Shown here in pieces: positions 26,478 through 35,672 of a stretch of DNA of 64,000 nucleotides. Every line of letters begins with the position of its first letter. Position 1 is the first letter of the stretch. The DNA comes from an uncultured Pelagibacteraceae bacterium (GTDB lineage: Bacteria > Pseudomonadota > Alphaproteobacteria > Pelagibacterales > Pelagibacteraceae). Made by a program: the position numbers and the translations under genes. Under the pieces are notes generated by a model. The model was not told the DNA's origin. It searched no databases and worked only from the letters and a program-made list of their open reading frames with translations. Location: assembly GCA_902579465.1 (NCBI GenBank), contig CACHGV010000005.1:1-64000 (forward strand), read 5' to 3'.

Positions 26478-27354
26478 TTTTTTTAACTTTCTTTGTTCCT
26501 TCAACTCTAATAAACAAAACTCCAAAGATTATAATTCCAATAAGACCAATTATCTTACTTATATCTGCCGGAACCCCAAAAATTAAAAAATTAATTATTG
26601 TTGACCAAAGCAATTGAGAATACTGAAAATTAGTTACAAATGACAAATTAGATAATTGAATTGCATAAATGATTATAAAATGACTTATAAAACCAAAAAT
26701 TCCCATAGCAACTAAACCAATCCAATAAATGTTATTTTCGATTGGTACCCAATTAAATGAAATATAAATTGTAAATATCAAAGCTCCAGTAACTGCCGTA
26801 TAAAAAACTGCTGAGAAAGGTTCATTGTTTCCTGAAATAAGTTTTGTAAAAAATTGATAAAGTGCCCAACATAGTGGTGGCACAATAGGAAAGATTAATT
26901 CTGGCGATAATACTTTCATGCTAGGTCCTAAAGCATAAATAATTGATCCAAAACTTAGCAACATCAAAATTATACCTTTAGGAGACAATATATCTTTTAA
27001 AAAATATGCTGATAAAAGTGAAACAATTAATGGAGCGCTAAAAAAAACTACGTATATGTCAACCAAGTCAAATCTTTGTAATGAGTTAAACATAAAGAAA
27101 GTCGCTGTAACCATTAATAATGATCTAATAATTTGAATTTTAAAATTTCTAGTTAAATTTAGCTTTGGCTTAAAGACTACGAAATAGACACAAAGAGCGA
27201 CAAAGTGAAAAAAAAATCTTCCCCACACAGCTTGTGTAACTGGCATAACATTTCCTAAATATTTTGCAGTTGAGTCCATACAAACAAATAAAAAAAAACC
27301 TGAAGCGGATAGAAAAATAACCTTAATTAAAGAGGCTTTTTGATTTTTTGACAT
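26470..27354 (-). CDS. EamA/DMT-superfamily membrane transporter
   Basis: The 294-residue protein has ten hydrophobic segments arranged as two EamA repeats, typical of RhaT/YdcZ-like drug/metabolite transporters. The first repeat holds VTQAVWGRFFFHF and the second MLLSFGSIIYALG and PPLCWALYQFFTKL. Substrates range over amino acids, nucleosides and sugars and cannot be read from sequence. It lies 28 bases downstream of the UxaA-like gene on the same strand, so it may be cotranscribed with it. Confidence 0.85.
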   Translation of the reverse strand: MSKNQKASLIKVIFLSASGFFLFVCMDSTAKYLGNVMPVTQAVWGRFFFHFVALCVYFVVFKPKLNLTRNFKIQIIRSLLMVTATFFMFNSLQRFDLVDIYVVFFSAPLIVSLLSAYFLKDILSPKGIILMLLSFGSIIYALGPSMKVLSPELIFPIVPPLCWALYQFFTKLISGNNEPFSAVFYTAVTGALIFTIYISFNWVPIENNIYWIGLVAMGIFGFISHFIIIYAIQLSNLSFVTNFQYSQLLWSTIINFLIFGVPADISKIIGLIGIIIFGVLFIRVEGTKKVKKIN

Positions 27355-27382
27355 GATAATTTATGAAAAATTTATCAAAAAG

Positions 27383-28888
27383 TTACATCACTACGCCTAC
27401 TTGCCAAGGATTAAACTCCTCGTCACCGTAGCCGTTAATTTCACTTTTCGATTTATTTCCTGAAGCAGTGTTTACAACTAGATCAAATATTCTATTTCCA
27501 ACTTTTTCAATGTCTTCTTTGCCTTCTGCAATAGTCCCACAATTTATATCCATATCTTCTTCCATTTTTTCATACATCGCAGTATTTGTAGATAATTTTA
27601 AACTTGGAACAGGTTTACATCCAAAACATGAACCTCTACCTGTTGTAAAACAAATTACATTTGCACCTGATGCAACTTGACCTGTTACAGACACCGGGTC
27701 ATACCCTGGAGAATCCATAAAGTTAAAACCTTTATTTTTTAATGGTTCTGCATATTCAAGTACATCTTCTAGAATTGATTTACCACCTTTTGCAACAGCA
27801 CCCAGTGACTTTTCAAGTATGGTAGTTAAACCACCTCGTTTATTCCCAGGAGCAGGGTTATTATCCATTGTGCTATTATTAATTGAAGTATAGTTTTTCC
27901 ACCATTTTAATCTTTCAATTAATTTATCTGCTGTTTTTTGACTGTTTGCTCTATTAATTAGAAGATGCTCAGCCCCATAAATTTCAGGAGTTTCAGATAA
28001 TATTGAACTTCCACCTTTTTTAACTAACAAATCAGCTGCAACACCCAAAGCTGGATTTGCAGTAATACCAGAGTAACCATCTGATCCTCCACATTGAAGA
28101 GCTAAAGTTAAATGACTTACAGACTGAGGAATTCTTTTAATTTTGTTAGCTTCAGGTAATAAATTTTTTATTTGCGATAGAACTTTTTCGACAATTTTTT
28201 TAGTTCCACCTTCGTCCTGGATTGTTAAAAAATGAATTCTATTATGTTTTTTTATAGACTCATCAAACAAACTCACTTGAGCACATTCACAACCTAAGCC
28301 AATAACAAATACATGAGAAAAATTTGGATGGTTCTTAAAACCATCAATTGTTCTTTGAAACATTTGCATTCCCTCGCTAACAGTATTCATTCCACATCCA
28401 GTTGAGTGTGTAATAGGAACTATGCCATCAATATTAGGATAATCATTTAGAATGTTAGAATATTTAATTTTTTCTACAATCATCTTAGTGACAGTTGCCG
28501 AACAGTTAACTGTACTAACGATACCTATATAATTTCTGGTAGCTACTTGACCGTTATCTCTTAATATTCCATTGAAAAAGGTATCAACTTTTTCATCAAC
28601 AATTGTTTTTTTATTTTTTACATGAAATTCTCTGTCAAATTCTTTGAATTCTAAATTATGAGAATGAACATGTTCACCAGCGGTAATATTTTTTGACGCA
28701 AACCCAATTATCTGATCATACTTAATTATAGGATCACCTTTGTTTATGGGTTTTAAACAAACTTTGTGTCCAAATGGTATAGGATCAATAGTGCTTATAT
28801 CTTGACCATTAATTTTCGTTCTTTCTGGTATAATAAATTGACTTACACCTACATTATCATTTTTATTGAGTACAATTAGACTATTCAT
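27383..28888 (-). CDS. UxaA-family sugar-acid dehydratase (altronate/galactarate dehydratase-like)
   Basis: The 501-residue protein has an N-terminal SAF-like domain (to about residue 95, with GEHVHSHNLEF), then the UxaA core starting at FNGILRDNGQVATRNYIGI with THSTGCGMN, CGGSDGYSGITANPALG and GSCFGCKPVPSLK. UxaA-family enzymes are iron-dependent and remove water from altronate or galactarate to give 2-keto-3-deoxy acids. Family members vary in sugar acid used, so altronate is only one option. It is divergent from the IlvD/Edd-type dehydratase across 47 bases. Confidence 0.87.
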   Translation of the reverse strand: MNSLIVLNKNDNVGVSQFIIPERTKINGQDISTIDPIPFGHKVCLKPINKGDPIIKYDQIIGFASKNITAGEHVHSHNLEFKEFDREFHVKNKKTIVDEKVDTFFNGILRDNGQVATRNYIGIVSTVNCSATVTKMIVEKIKYSNILNDYPNIDGIVPITHSTGCGMNTVSEGMQMFQRTIDGFKNHPNFSHVFVIGLGCECAQVSLFDESIKKHNRIHFLTIQDEGGTKKIVEKVLSQIKNLLPEANKIKRIPQSVSHLTLALQCGGSDGYSGITANPALGVAADLLVKKGGSSILSETPEIYGAEHLLINRANSQKTADKLIERLKWWKNYTSINNSTMDNNPAPGNKRGGLTTILEKSLGAVAKGGKSILEDVLEYAEPLKNKGFNFMDSPGYDPVSVTGQVASGANVICFTTGRGSCFGCKPVPSLKLSTNTAMYEKMEEDMDINCGTIAEGKEDIEKVGNRIFDLVVNTASGNKSKSEINGYGDEEFNPWQVGVVM

Positions 28889-28891
28889 TTT

Positions 28892-28920
28892 TTAATTTAG
28901 GTTTTATATATCATTATAAT
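28892..28920 (+). promoter_or_regulatory. candidate promoter for the IlvD/Edd-led operon
   Basis: The 47-base divergent gap holds TATAAT at 28915-28920 and a weak -35-like TTAATT at 28892-28897 with a 17-base spacer. The ATG is 15 bases downstream of the -10, so the mRNA leader would be very short. The AT richness makes this tentative. Confidence 0.3.
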
Positions 28921-28935
28921 ATATTTTATTATTTT

Positions 28936-30711
28936 ATGAAAAAGAAGAATTTAAGAAGTAAACAATGGTTTGACGACCCAAAAGATCCAGGCATGACAGC
29001 CATGTATTTAGAAAGATATCTAAATTATGGTCTTACGAGAAAAGAACTTCAATCAGGAAATCCAATAATTGGAATAGCCCAATCAGGGAGCGATTTATCT
29101 CCATGTAACAGACATTTTTTGGATTTAAGTAAAAGAATTAAAGATGGAATTAGAAGAGCAGGTGGTATTCCGATGGAATTTCCTACTCACCCAATTCAAG
29201 AAACTGGAAAAAAGCCTACCGCAATGTTGGATAGAAACTTATCATATTTGTCTTTGGTTGAGATACTTTATGGATACCCACTTGACGGAGTTATACTTAC
29301 AACTGGATGTGATAAAACTACCCCAGCAGCGTTAATGGCAGCTGCAACAGTTAATATTCCTGCAATTGTTTTATCTGGTGGTCCAATGCTAGATGGAAAT
29401 TATAAAGGCAAGAAAGCTGGTGCAGGAACCATTATTTGGGAAGCAAGAAGACTGCATGCTAAGGGAGAAATTAATTACGAAGAATTTATGGATATGGCAG
29501 CAGCATCTTCACCAAGTCCTGGTCACTGTAATACAATGGGAACAGCTTCATCAATGAATTCTGTTGCTGAGGCATTGGGAATGTCTTTACCAGGATGTGC
29601 AGTAATACCAGCTCCCTATAGAGAAAGAGAACAAATTTCTTTTGAGACTGGATCTAGAATTGTAAAAATGGTTCACGAAGATTTAACTCCTTCAAAAATT
29701 ATGACAAAGAAAGCTTTTGAAAACGCAGTTATAGTTGCAAGTGCTATAGGAGCTTCTAGTAATTGTACTACACATTTAATTGCTATAGCAAAACATATGG
29801 GTGTTAAATTTGATTTATCTCATTGGCAAAAGCTTGGGCACAAAATACCTTTATTAGCAAACTGCCAACCTGCAGGTGAACATTTAATGGAAGGTTTTTA
29901 TAGAGCTGGAGGTATACCAGCAATCATGAAAGAATTAATGAAGAATAATAAAATTCACAAAAACTTAATTACTGTAACTGGTAAAACAGTTGCGCAAAAT
30001 TTAAGAAAAAAAATTGATGTTGATAGAAATGTGATTAAAACATTTAAAGATAATTTGACTGATAAGGCTGGGTTTCTAGTTATGAAAGGAAATTTCTTTT
30101 CATCTGCAATTATGAAGACTTCAGTAATTAGCAAAGAGTTTAGAGATAGATACTTATCAAACCCCAAACATCCAAATGTTTTTAAAGGAAAAGCAGTAGT
30201 TTTTGAAGGTCCAGAGGATTATCATGACAGGATCAATAGCAAAAAACTAAAAATAGATGAAAACTCTATTTTAATAATAAGAGGTTGTGGGCCTGTTGGA
30301 TACCCTGGTTCTGCTGAGGTAGTTAATATGCAACCACCTGATAGACTACTAAAAAAAGGTATTAATGCACTTCCAACCCTTGGAGATGGAAGACAGAGTG
30401 GTACCTCCGAAAGCCCATCAATACTTCATGTATCACCAGAGTCTGCTGTTGGCGGTGATTTAGCTATTGTTAAGACAGGAGATAAAATGACAATAGATCT
30501 TAATAAAAGAAGAGTCGATCTTCAAATAACAAAGTTAGAATTTATTAAAAGAAGAAAAAAGAAAAGGATAAAAAAACTTACAAATCAAACTCCGTGGCAA
30601 GAAATATCTAGATCAAATGTTGGTCAACTTGAAGACGGCGCATGCATTATGTCAAGAGATCAGTATTTAGACATCACTAAAACAAAAGGTGTTCTAAGAA
30701 ACTCTCATTAG
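28936..30711 (+). CDS. IlvD/Edd-family sugar-acid dehydratase (arabinonate/xylonate-type)
   Basis: The 591-residue protein is of the subgroup that dehydrates pentonates and hexonates with a [2Fe-2S] cluster. Cluster ligands are visible as Cys in SDLSPCNRH, TTGCDKTTPAA and GHCNTMGTASS. The start LRSKQWFDDPKDPGMTA is characteristic of L-arabinonate/D-xylonate dehydratases rather than branched-chain IlvD. It makes a 2-keto-3-deoxy sugar acid. The next gene, a 2-hydroxyacid dehydrogenase, begins directly at its stop, followed by a TRAP transporter that may deliver the acid. Confidence 0.9.
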   Translation: MKKKNLRSKQWFDDPKDPGMTAMYLERYLNYGLTRKELQSGNPIIGIAQSGSDLSPCNRHFLDLSKRIKDGIRRAGGIPMEFPTHPIQETGKKPTAMLDRNLSYLSLVEILYGYPLDGVILTTGCDKTTPAALMAAATVNIPAIVLSGGPMLDGNYKGKKAGAGTIIWEARRLHAKGEINYEEFMDMAAASSPSPGHCNTMGTASSMNSVAEALGMSLPGCAVIPAPYREREQISFETGSRIVKMVHEDLTPSKIMTKKAFENAVIVASAIGASSNCTTHLIAIAKHMGVKFDLSHWQKLGHKIPLLANCQPAGEHLMEGFYRAGGIPAIMKELMKNNKIHKNLITVTGKTVAQNLRKKIDVDRNVIKTFKDNLTDKAGFLVMKGNFFSSAIMKTSVISKEFRDRYLSNPKHPNVFKGKAVVFEGPEDYHDRINSKKLKIDENSILIIRGCGPVGYPGSAEVVNMQPPDRLLKKGINALPTLGDGRQSGTSESPSILHVSPESAVGGDLAIVKTGDKMTIDLNKRRVDLQITKLEFIKRRKKKRIKKLTNQTPWQEISRSNVGQLEDGACIMSRDQYLDITKTKGVLRNSH

Positions 30712-31680
30712 ATGAAACCAAAAATTTTAGTTTCTCGAAAAATTTCTGATGGTGCTGAAGAAATATTAAAAAAAGAATTTGATGTAACCCTTAATTTGGA
30801 AGACAAACCTTACACATATGAGGAATTAATAAAACTTTCTAATGAATATGATGGTTTAATATCTACAAGTTTTGATAAATTAGATAAAAATTTTTTTGAT
30901 AGTTTAAATGGAAAATTAAAGATTATTGGTCATGTTGGGGTTGGCTATGACAATATTCATACACAATCAGCTAAAGAAAAAAATATCAAGGTTTCAAATA
31001 CACCAAATGTATTAAATGATGCTGTAGCAGAAATAACAATTCTTTTAATTTTAGCATCATCAAGAAGAATTGGTGAGGCTTATAATTTAGTTAAGACAAA
31101 TACTTGGAAAGATCATAGACCAGATATTACTAAATTAATGGTTGGTAATGAAATTACAGGAAAAACTTTAGGTATAATAGGTATGGGAAGGATCGGACAA
31201 ATAGTTGCAGATAGGGCTAGAGCGTTTAAAATGAAGATAGTTTATTACAACAGAAATAAGTTAACTAGTGATTTAGAAAAAGATGCAACTTATTACCCTG
31301 ATTTAAAATCAATGCTACCAAATTGTGATTATGTAAGTTTGCATACTCCTGCTACCTCAGAAACTAAAAATATAATTAATTCAGAAATTTTAAAATTATT
31401 TCCAAAACATTCAGTCTTTATAAATACTTCTAGAGGATCAACAGTAGATGATGATGCTCTGATTAAAGCTTTAAAAAATAAAAAAATCTATGGAGCTGGA
31501 TTAGATGTTTTCAATAATGAACCTAATCTTGATAAGAGATATTTAGAGTTAGAAAATTGTTTTGTTCTTCCTCATGTAGGTAGTGCGACACATGAAACTC
31601 GATTAGCTATGAGTATGTTAGCTGTAAAAAATATAAAATGTTTTTTCTCTCAAAAACCTCTTTTATCAGAAGTTGTTTAA
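30712..31680 (+). CDS. D-isomer-specific 2-hydroxyacid dehydrogenase (glyoxylate/hydroxypyruvate reductase-like)
   Basis: The 322-residue protein has the NAD motif GMGRIGQIVADRARAF near residues 157-172 and NTSRGSTVDDDAL (catalytic Arg), NNEPNL (Glu) and LPHVGSATHETR (His). The composition matches glyoxylate/2-ketogluconate reductases. It begins immediately after the dehydratase stop. Glycolaldehyde- or hydroxypyruvate-level intermediates of pentonate breakdown would suit it, but this is inference. Confidence 0.88.
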   Translation: MKPKILVSRKISDGAEEILKKEFDVTLNLEDKPYTYEELIKLSNEYDGLISTSFDKLDKNFFDSLNGKLKIIGHVGVGYDNIHTQSAKEKNIKVSNTPNVLNDAVAEITILLILASSRRIGEAYNLVKTNTWKDHRPDITKLMVGNEITGKTLGIIGMGRIGQIVADRARAFKMKIVYYNRNKLTSDLEKDATYYPDLKSMLPNCDYVSLHTPATSETKNIINSEILKLFPKHSVFINTSRGSTVDDDALIKALKNKKIYGAGLDVFNNEPNLDKRYLELENCFVLPHVGSATHETRLAMSMLAVKNIKCFFSQKPLLSEVV

Positions 31681-31746
31681 ACAATACAACTTTAAGTTGT
31701 AATTATATAAACTAATTATTTTTAGAATTTTATTTCTGCCTTTTAT

Positions 31747-31775
31747 TTGAATTTTTTTTCTCTTTATGTTTAAAT
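31747..31775 (+). promoter_or_regulatory. candidate promoter for the TRAP transporter operon
   Basis: TTGAAT at 31747-31752 and TTAAAT at 31770-31775 are separated by 17 bases, 29 bases upstream of the dctP start codon. The 124-base gap (31681-31804) also contains a small dyad ACAACTTTAAGTTGT just after the previous stop. No riboswitch-like structure was recognised. Confidence 0.33.
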
Positions 31776-31804
31776 TTAGAAAAACATAACCGAGAGGGAA
31801 AATA

Positions 31805-32821
31805 ATGTTAAAATTAATAACAAAAATAACTGCTGCGATTGCTGTAGTGTCTATTGCTTTATTTGGTTCTGCTAATGCAAAAACTTTAAAAATAGAAACT
31901 CACTTTACAGCTAGTTCACCAAATGGTGAAGTTGCAGCTCAATTCGCTAAAAACGTAGAAAAGTTTTCTGGTGGAAGCTTAAAAGTACAAATGTTCTACT
32001 CATCATCAGTTACAGGAAAGTCTGCTGAGGTATTTAACTCTGCACAAACTGGAATTATTGACTGTGATATGACAGGTGCTGGATACCAAACTGGTAAAAA
32101 TGCAGCTTTTCAATTCGCAGGTGATGTAATGGGTGGATATGATAACCCATATCAACAATATGAATTCTTGAATTTCCCAGGAGCTCAAGAAGCTGTTGAT
32201 GCACTTTACAATAAATATGGAATGACTTTAATTGGTTGGTGGATACCAGGACATGAGTCTTTAATATCTAGTAGACCAATTCCGGATGTTGCTTCACTAA
32301 AAGACTTTAAATTTAGATCACCTCCAGGAATGGAAAGTATGATCTTTACTGCATTAGGAGCTAAGCCAATCGTTATGGACTTTGGTGAAGTTCCAACTGC
32401 TTTACAAACTGGTCTAATCGATGGTGCTGACTATTCATCATTAGCAACAAACTATGCTGGTGGACACTATGAGCAAAACAAATATGCTACATATCCAGGT
32501 TTTCACTCAATGCCAGCTGACCACTTAGCTTGTAACACAAAAGTTTGGAACAAGTTAAAGCCTCATGAACAAGGCGCAATGTTAGCTGCAATCGAAATCT
32601 GTGGTAGAACTATCACTAGCTTAGTTGAAAGAAAAAACGCAGAAGCTGTAAAGGCTTTGAAAGAAATGGGCGTTACTCTTCACGACTGGTCTAGAGAGGA
32701 CAGACTTAAATTCAGACAAGCTGCACTTGGTGCTTGGGAAGAATGGAAGAAAAAGTCTCCAGAAGCTGCTGCTCTTATAGAGATTCATAAAGCTTACATG
32801 AAAGCTAACGGTATCCTATAA
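31805..32821 (+). CDS. dctP: TRAP transporter solute-binding protein (DctP family)
   Basis: The 338-residue protein has a signal peptide (LKLITKITAAIAVVSIALFGSANA, cleavage near residue 25). The mature region has THFTASSPNGEVAAQFAKNVE, FRSPPGMESMIFTALGAKPI containing the conserved ligand-binding Arg, and VPTALQTGLIDGADY. These periplasmic receptors bind organic acids, including uronates and aldonates. A GAGGG ribosome site precedes the ATG. A hairpin separates it from dctQ. Confidence 0.9.
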   Translation: MLKLITKITAAIAVVSIALFGSANAKTLKIETHFTASSPNGEVAAQFAKNVEKFSGGSLKVQMFYSSSVTGKSAEVFNSAQTGIIDCDMTGAGYQTGKNAAFQFAGDVMGGYDNPYQQYEFLNFPGAQEAVDALYNKYGMTLIGWWIPGHESLISSRPIPDVASLKDFKFRSPPGMESMIFTALGAKPIVMDFGEVPTALQTGLIDGADYSSLATNYAGGHYEQNKYATYPGFHSMPADHLACNTKVWNKLKPHEQGAMLAAIEICGRTITSLVERKNAEAVKALKEMGVTLHDWSREDRLKFRQAALGAWEEWKKKSPEAAALIEIHKAYMKANGIL

Positions 32822-32844
32822 TAAAAAGCACTTAACAAAACATA

Positions 32845-32867
32845 GAAGGGCCTAAAATAGGCCCTTC
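32845..32867 (+). terminator. stem-loop between dctP and dctQ (partial terminator or mRNA stabiliser)
   Basis: GAAGGGCCTA (32845-32854) pairs perfectly with TAGGCCCTTC (32858-32867) across an AAA loop. The T tract does not follow directly; TTTTTTTT occurs about 13 bases later, next to the dctQ start. This could weaken termination or protect the dctP 3' end, giving more DctP than membrane subunits. Confidence 0.7.
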
Positions 32868-32890
32868 TCACAAAAGAATTTTTTTTGCCA

Positions 32891-33475
32891 ATGAGTGATA
32901 AAGAATTACAAGACAAACAATTACAAGAGCAAAACGAAAAAGTTGCAAGTAAAGATGATTTTCCAATAACTTGGATTGATAGAATTTCGTTATTTTTAAG
33001 CCATACAATTAAATATTTAATTCCCGTAATTGTAATCGTAATGATGTACGAAATTTTCATGAGATATATACTGGAAAAACCAACCTTATGGGTTAATGAG
33101 CTATGTCTATGGTTGGCTGGTGTTTGTTATTTAGTTGGCGGAATCTATGCAACAAGACTTAGAAGCCATATCAGAATTGTCTTATTATATGACTATGTAA
33201 GCAGGCCAACTCAGCGTATTTTTGATCTAATTAGCACTTTAATTATTGTTACTTTTGCAGCTGCTGTAATTTATGGAGGAATGGAGGATGCATATAGATC
33301 ATTTATAAATTGGGAAAGATTTGCAACTTATTGGGACCCACCAATTCCTGCAACTATGAAACCACTAACACTTATTTGCATATTTCTCATTGCTCTACAA
33401 TCAATAAATAATTTAATTATTGATTGGAAAAATCCTAAGGAAAAACAGTACCAACCTGCCAAAGATTTAAAATAA
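32891..33475 (+). CDS. dctQ: TRAP transporter small membrane subunit (DctQ family)
   Basis: Four hydrophobic segments follow a charged, Gln/Lys-rich N-terminal tail of about 35 residues. EIFMRYILEKPTLWVNELCLWLAG is the typical DctQ motif after the first segment. The ATG at 32891 (MSDKEL, 194 residues) is preferred over the TTG at 32885 that would add two residues. dctM begins one base after its stop. Confidence 0.87.
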   Translation: MSDKELQDKQLQEQNEKVASKDDFPITWIDRISLFLSHTIKYLIPVIVIVMMYEIFMRYILEKPTLWVNELCLWLAGVCYLVGGIYATRLRSHIRIVLLYDYVSRPTQRIFDLISTLIIVTFAAAVIYGGMEDAYRSFINWERFATYWDPPIPATMKPLTLICIFLIALQSINNLIIDWKNPKEKQYQPAKDLK

Positions 33476-33476
33476 A

Positions 33477-34799
33477 ATGGAATTTGAGATAGGTACACTC
33501 TCGATAATATTAATCGTAGGATTATTAGCGCTGATATCAATTGGCGTACCAATGGGTTTTGCTTCAGGTTTTATGGGAGCAGTGCTTGTATTTTTATATA
33601 TAGGTGAACATGCTTTAGGAATTTTACTCTCAAGATATTATTCTCTTGTTGTAACCTATTCATTCTTATCGGTACCGTTATTTATATTTATGGCTTCCTT
33701 ACTCGAACGCTCGAATATTGCAAGAGACTTGTATGATGCATTAAATGCTTGGTTAAGAAAAACTAGAGGTGGAGTAGGTGTAGTAACAGCTATCATGGCA
33801 ACAATCATGGCAGCTATGAGTGGAATTATTGGAGGAGAGATAGTTTTATTAGGACTAATTGCATTGCCTCAGATGTTGAGATTGAAATATGATCAAGATA
33901 TGTCGATTGGTATTATTTGTGCATCAGGTTCTTTAGGCACAATGATCCCTCCATCTATTGTTTTAATTATTTATGGACTTACAACAGAAACTTCAATTAC
34001 CATGTTGTTTCAAGAGGCAATCGTACCTGGTTTAATGATCTCAGGTTTAATAATTACATATATTCTTATTCGAACAAGACTACAACCTCATCTTGCGCCT
34101 TTAAGTGATGAGCCAGCTTTAACTCTAAAAGAAAAGATGTCGTATCTTCCTGGTCTTTTACCACCTATTGGTATTGTGATAATTGTTTTAGGTTCAATTT
34201 ATTCTGGAATGACAGGAATTACTGAGGCAGCTGGAATGGGTGTAGTTGCAACATTAATTATCATAGCTGCCAGAAAAGAGCTCACATGGTTTTTGTTTAA
34301 AGATGCACTTGTTAGAACTTTTAAAGCTTCAGGAACTATATTAACAATTACTTTTGGTGCTACAGTTTTAGCAGGAGCATATTCTCTTGCAGGTGGACCT
34401 ACTTATGTCGCTGAAACAATTTTAGCTTACGATTTAAAACCAATGTATCTAATTTTTATGATGCAAATAATGTTTTTAATAATGGGTGCATTTATGGATT
34501 GGGTTGGAATAGTTCTATTAGCAATGCCAGTTTTTTTACCAATAGTTCTAGCTCTTGGTTTTGATCCTATTTGGTTCGGAATATTGTTCTGTGTAAACAT
34601 GCAAGTTTCATTTTTAAGCCCACCATTTGGTCCTGCAGCATTCTATTTAAAATCAGTTGCTCCACCACACATTTCACTAACTGATATTTTTAGAGGTTTT
34701 GCACCATTTATAGTAATTCAATTGATTGTTTTAGCTTGTGTTATGTTCTTTCCAGAAGCAATGACACAAAACTTTCACGATTTTGTCCCTAGAAAATAA
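33477..34799 (+). CDS. dctM: TRAP transporter large membrane subunit (DctM family)
   Basis: The 440-residue protein has about 12 hydrophobic segments. GVPMGFASGFMGAVLVF near residues 22-38, PLFIFMASLLERSNIARDL, GSLGTMIPPSIVLIIYGL and FLSPPFGPAAFYLKSVAPP are DctM signatures. It is the ion-coupled permease of the TRAP system. The next gene begins directly after its stop, showing that the transporter and catabolic enzymes are one transcriptional unit. Confidence 0.93.
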   Translation: MEFEIGTLSIILIVGLLALISIGVPMGFASGFMGAVLVFLYIGEHALGILLSRYYSLVVTYSFLSVPLFIFMASLLERSNIARDLYDALNAWLRKTRGGVGVVTAIMATIMAAMSGIIGGEIVLLGLIALPQMLRLKYDQDMSIGIICASGSLGTMIPPSIVLIIYGLTTETSITMLFQEAIVPGLMISGLIITYILIRTRLQPHLAPLSDEPALTLKEKMSYLPGLLPPIGIVIIVLGSIYSGMTGITEAAGMGVVATLIIIAARKELTWFLFKDALVRTFKASGTILTITFGATVLAGAYSLAGGPTYVAETILAYDLKPMYLIFMMQIMFLIMGAFMDWVGIVLLAMPVFLPIVLALGFDPIWFGILFCVNMQVSFLSPPFGPAAFYLKSVAPPHISLTDIFRGFAPFIVIQLIVLACVMFFPEAMTQNFHDFVPRK

Positions 34800-35672
34800 A
34801 TGACAAAAAAAATAGGTTTTATAGGCATAGGCCTGATGGGTCTGCCAATGTCTAAAAATATAGCAAAAGCAGGATATAATTTAACAGTATTCAATAGATC
34901 AAAGAATAAAGCAGAACCACTAAAAGAATTTGGAGCAAAAATTTCAAATACGTTAAAAGATGCTGTGGATGGAAGCGATATTGTCATCACAATGTTAACA
35001 GATGATACTGCTGTGGATGCAGTGATAAATAATTCTGATTTTTTAGAAAACTTAAAATCTGGTTCAATAGTTATTGATATGAGTTCAGTTAAACCAACTA
35101 CTGCAACAAAACATGGTAATAATTTAAAATTAAAAAGTGTAAATTATTTGGATGCACCTGTGTCTGGAGGAACAATTGGTGCAGAGGAAGCTTCATTGGC
35201 TATAATGGTTGGCGGAGAACAAAATATTTTTGATTATGCATTTGATATTTTAAAAACAATGGGTAACCCAACTTTAGTTGGTCCAATTGGAAGTGGACAA
35301 GTATCCAAATTAGCAAATCAAATCATTGTTGGTTTAGCAATTGGAGCTGTGGCAGAGGCCGTGACTCTTTGTGAAAAAGCAGGAGCTGATCCAAATAAAA
35401 TGATTAAAGCTTTGTCAGGTGGTTGGGCAGACAGTAAAGTTTTACAAACACATGGAAAAAGAATGATCGATAAAGATTTTTCTCCTAAAGGCAAAACATC
35501 TGGTCAATTAAAAGATATGAATAATATCTTAGAATGTGCCAATAATTATAATACTCATTTACCTATTTCAAATTTGGTTAAAGAAATGTATAAATCTCTT
35601 GTTGACAAAGGACATGGTGAAACAGACCATAGTTCACTTTATAAAGAAATTGAAAGGATAAATAATAAATGA
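34800..35672 (+). CDS. 3-hydroxyacid dehydrogenase (GarR/tartronate-semialdehyde-reductase family)
   Basis: The 290-residue protein has the N-terminal IGFIGIGLMGLPMSKN, the substrate motif DAPVSGGTIGAEEASL, the catalytic Lys in SKLANQIIVGL and KGKTSGQLKDM near the C-terminus. The family includes tartronate semialdehyde reductase and 3-hydroxyisobutyrate dehydrogenase. Packed at zero spacing after dctM and overlapping the next SDR by four bases, it acts in the same acid-sugar pathway. The precise substrate is open. Confidence 0.88.
   Translation: MTKKIGFIGIGLMGLPMSKNIAKAGYNLTVFNRSKNKAEPLKEFGAKISNTLKDAVDGSDIVITMLTDDTAVDAVINNSDFLENLKSGSIVIDMSSVKPTTATKHGNNLKLKSVNYLDAPVSGGTIGAEEASLAIMVGGEQNIFDYAFDILKTMGNPTLVGPIGSGQVSKLANQIIVGLAIGAVAEAVTLCEKAGADPNKMIKALSGGWADSKVLQTHGKRMIDKDFSPKGKTSGQLKDMNNILECANNYNTHLPISNLVKEMYKSLVDKGHGETDHSSLYKEIERINNK

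Noticed and set aside
31681-31804. Possible regulatory RNA in the 124-base gap before dctP
   Set aside because: Only one short AT-rich dyad and a candidate promoter are visible, with no conserved aptamer-like elements.
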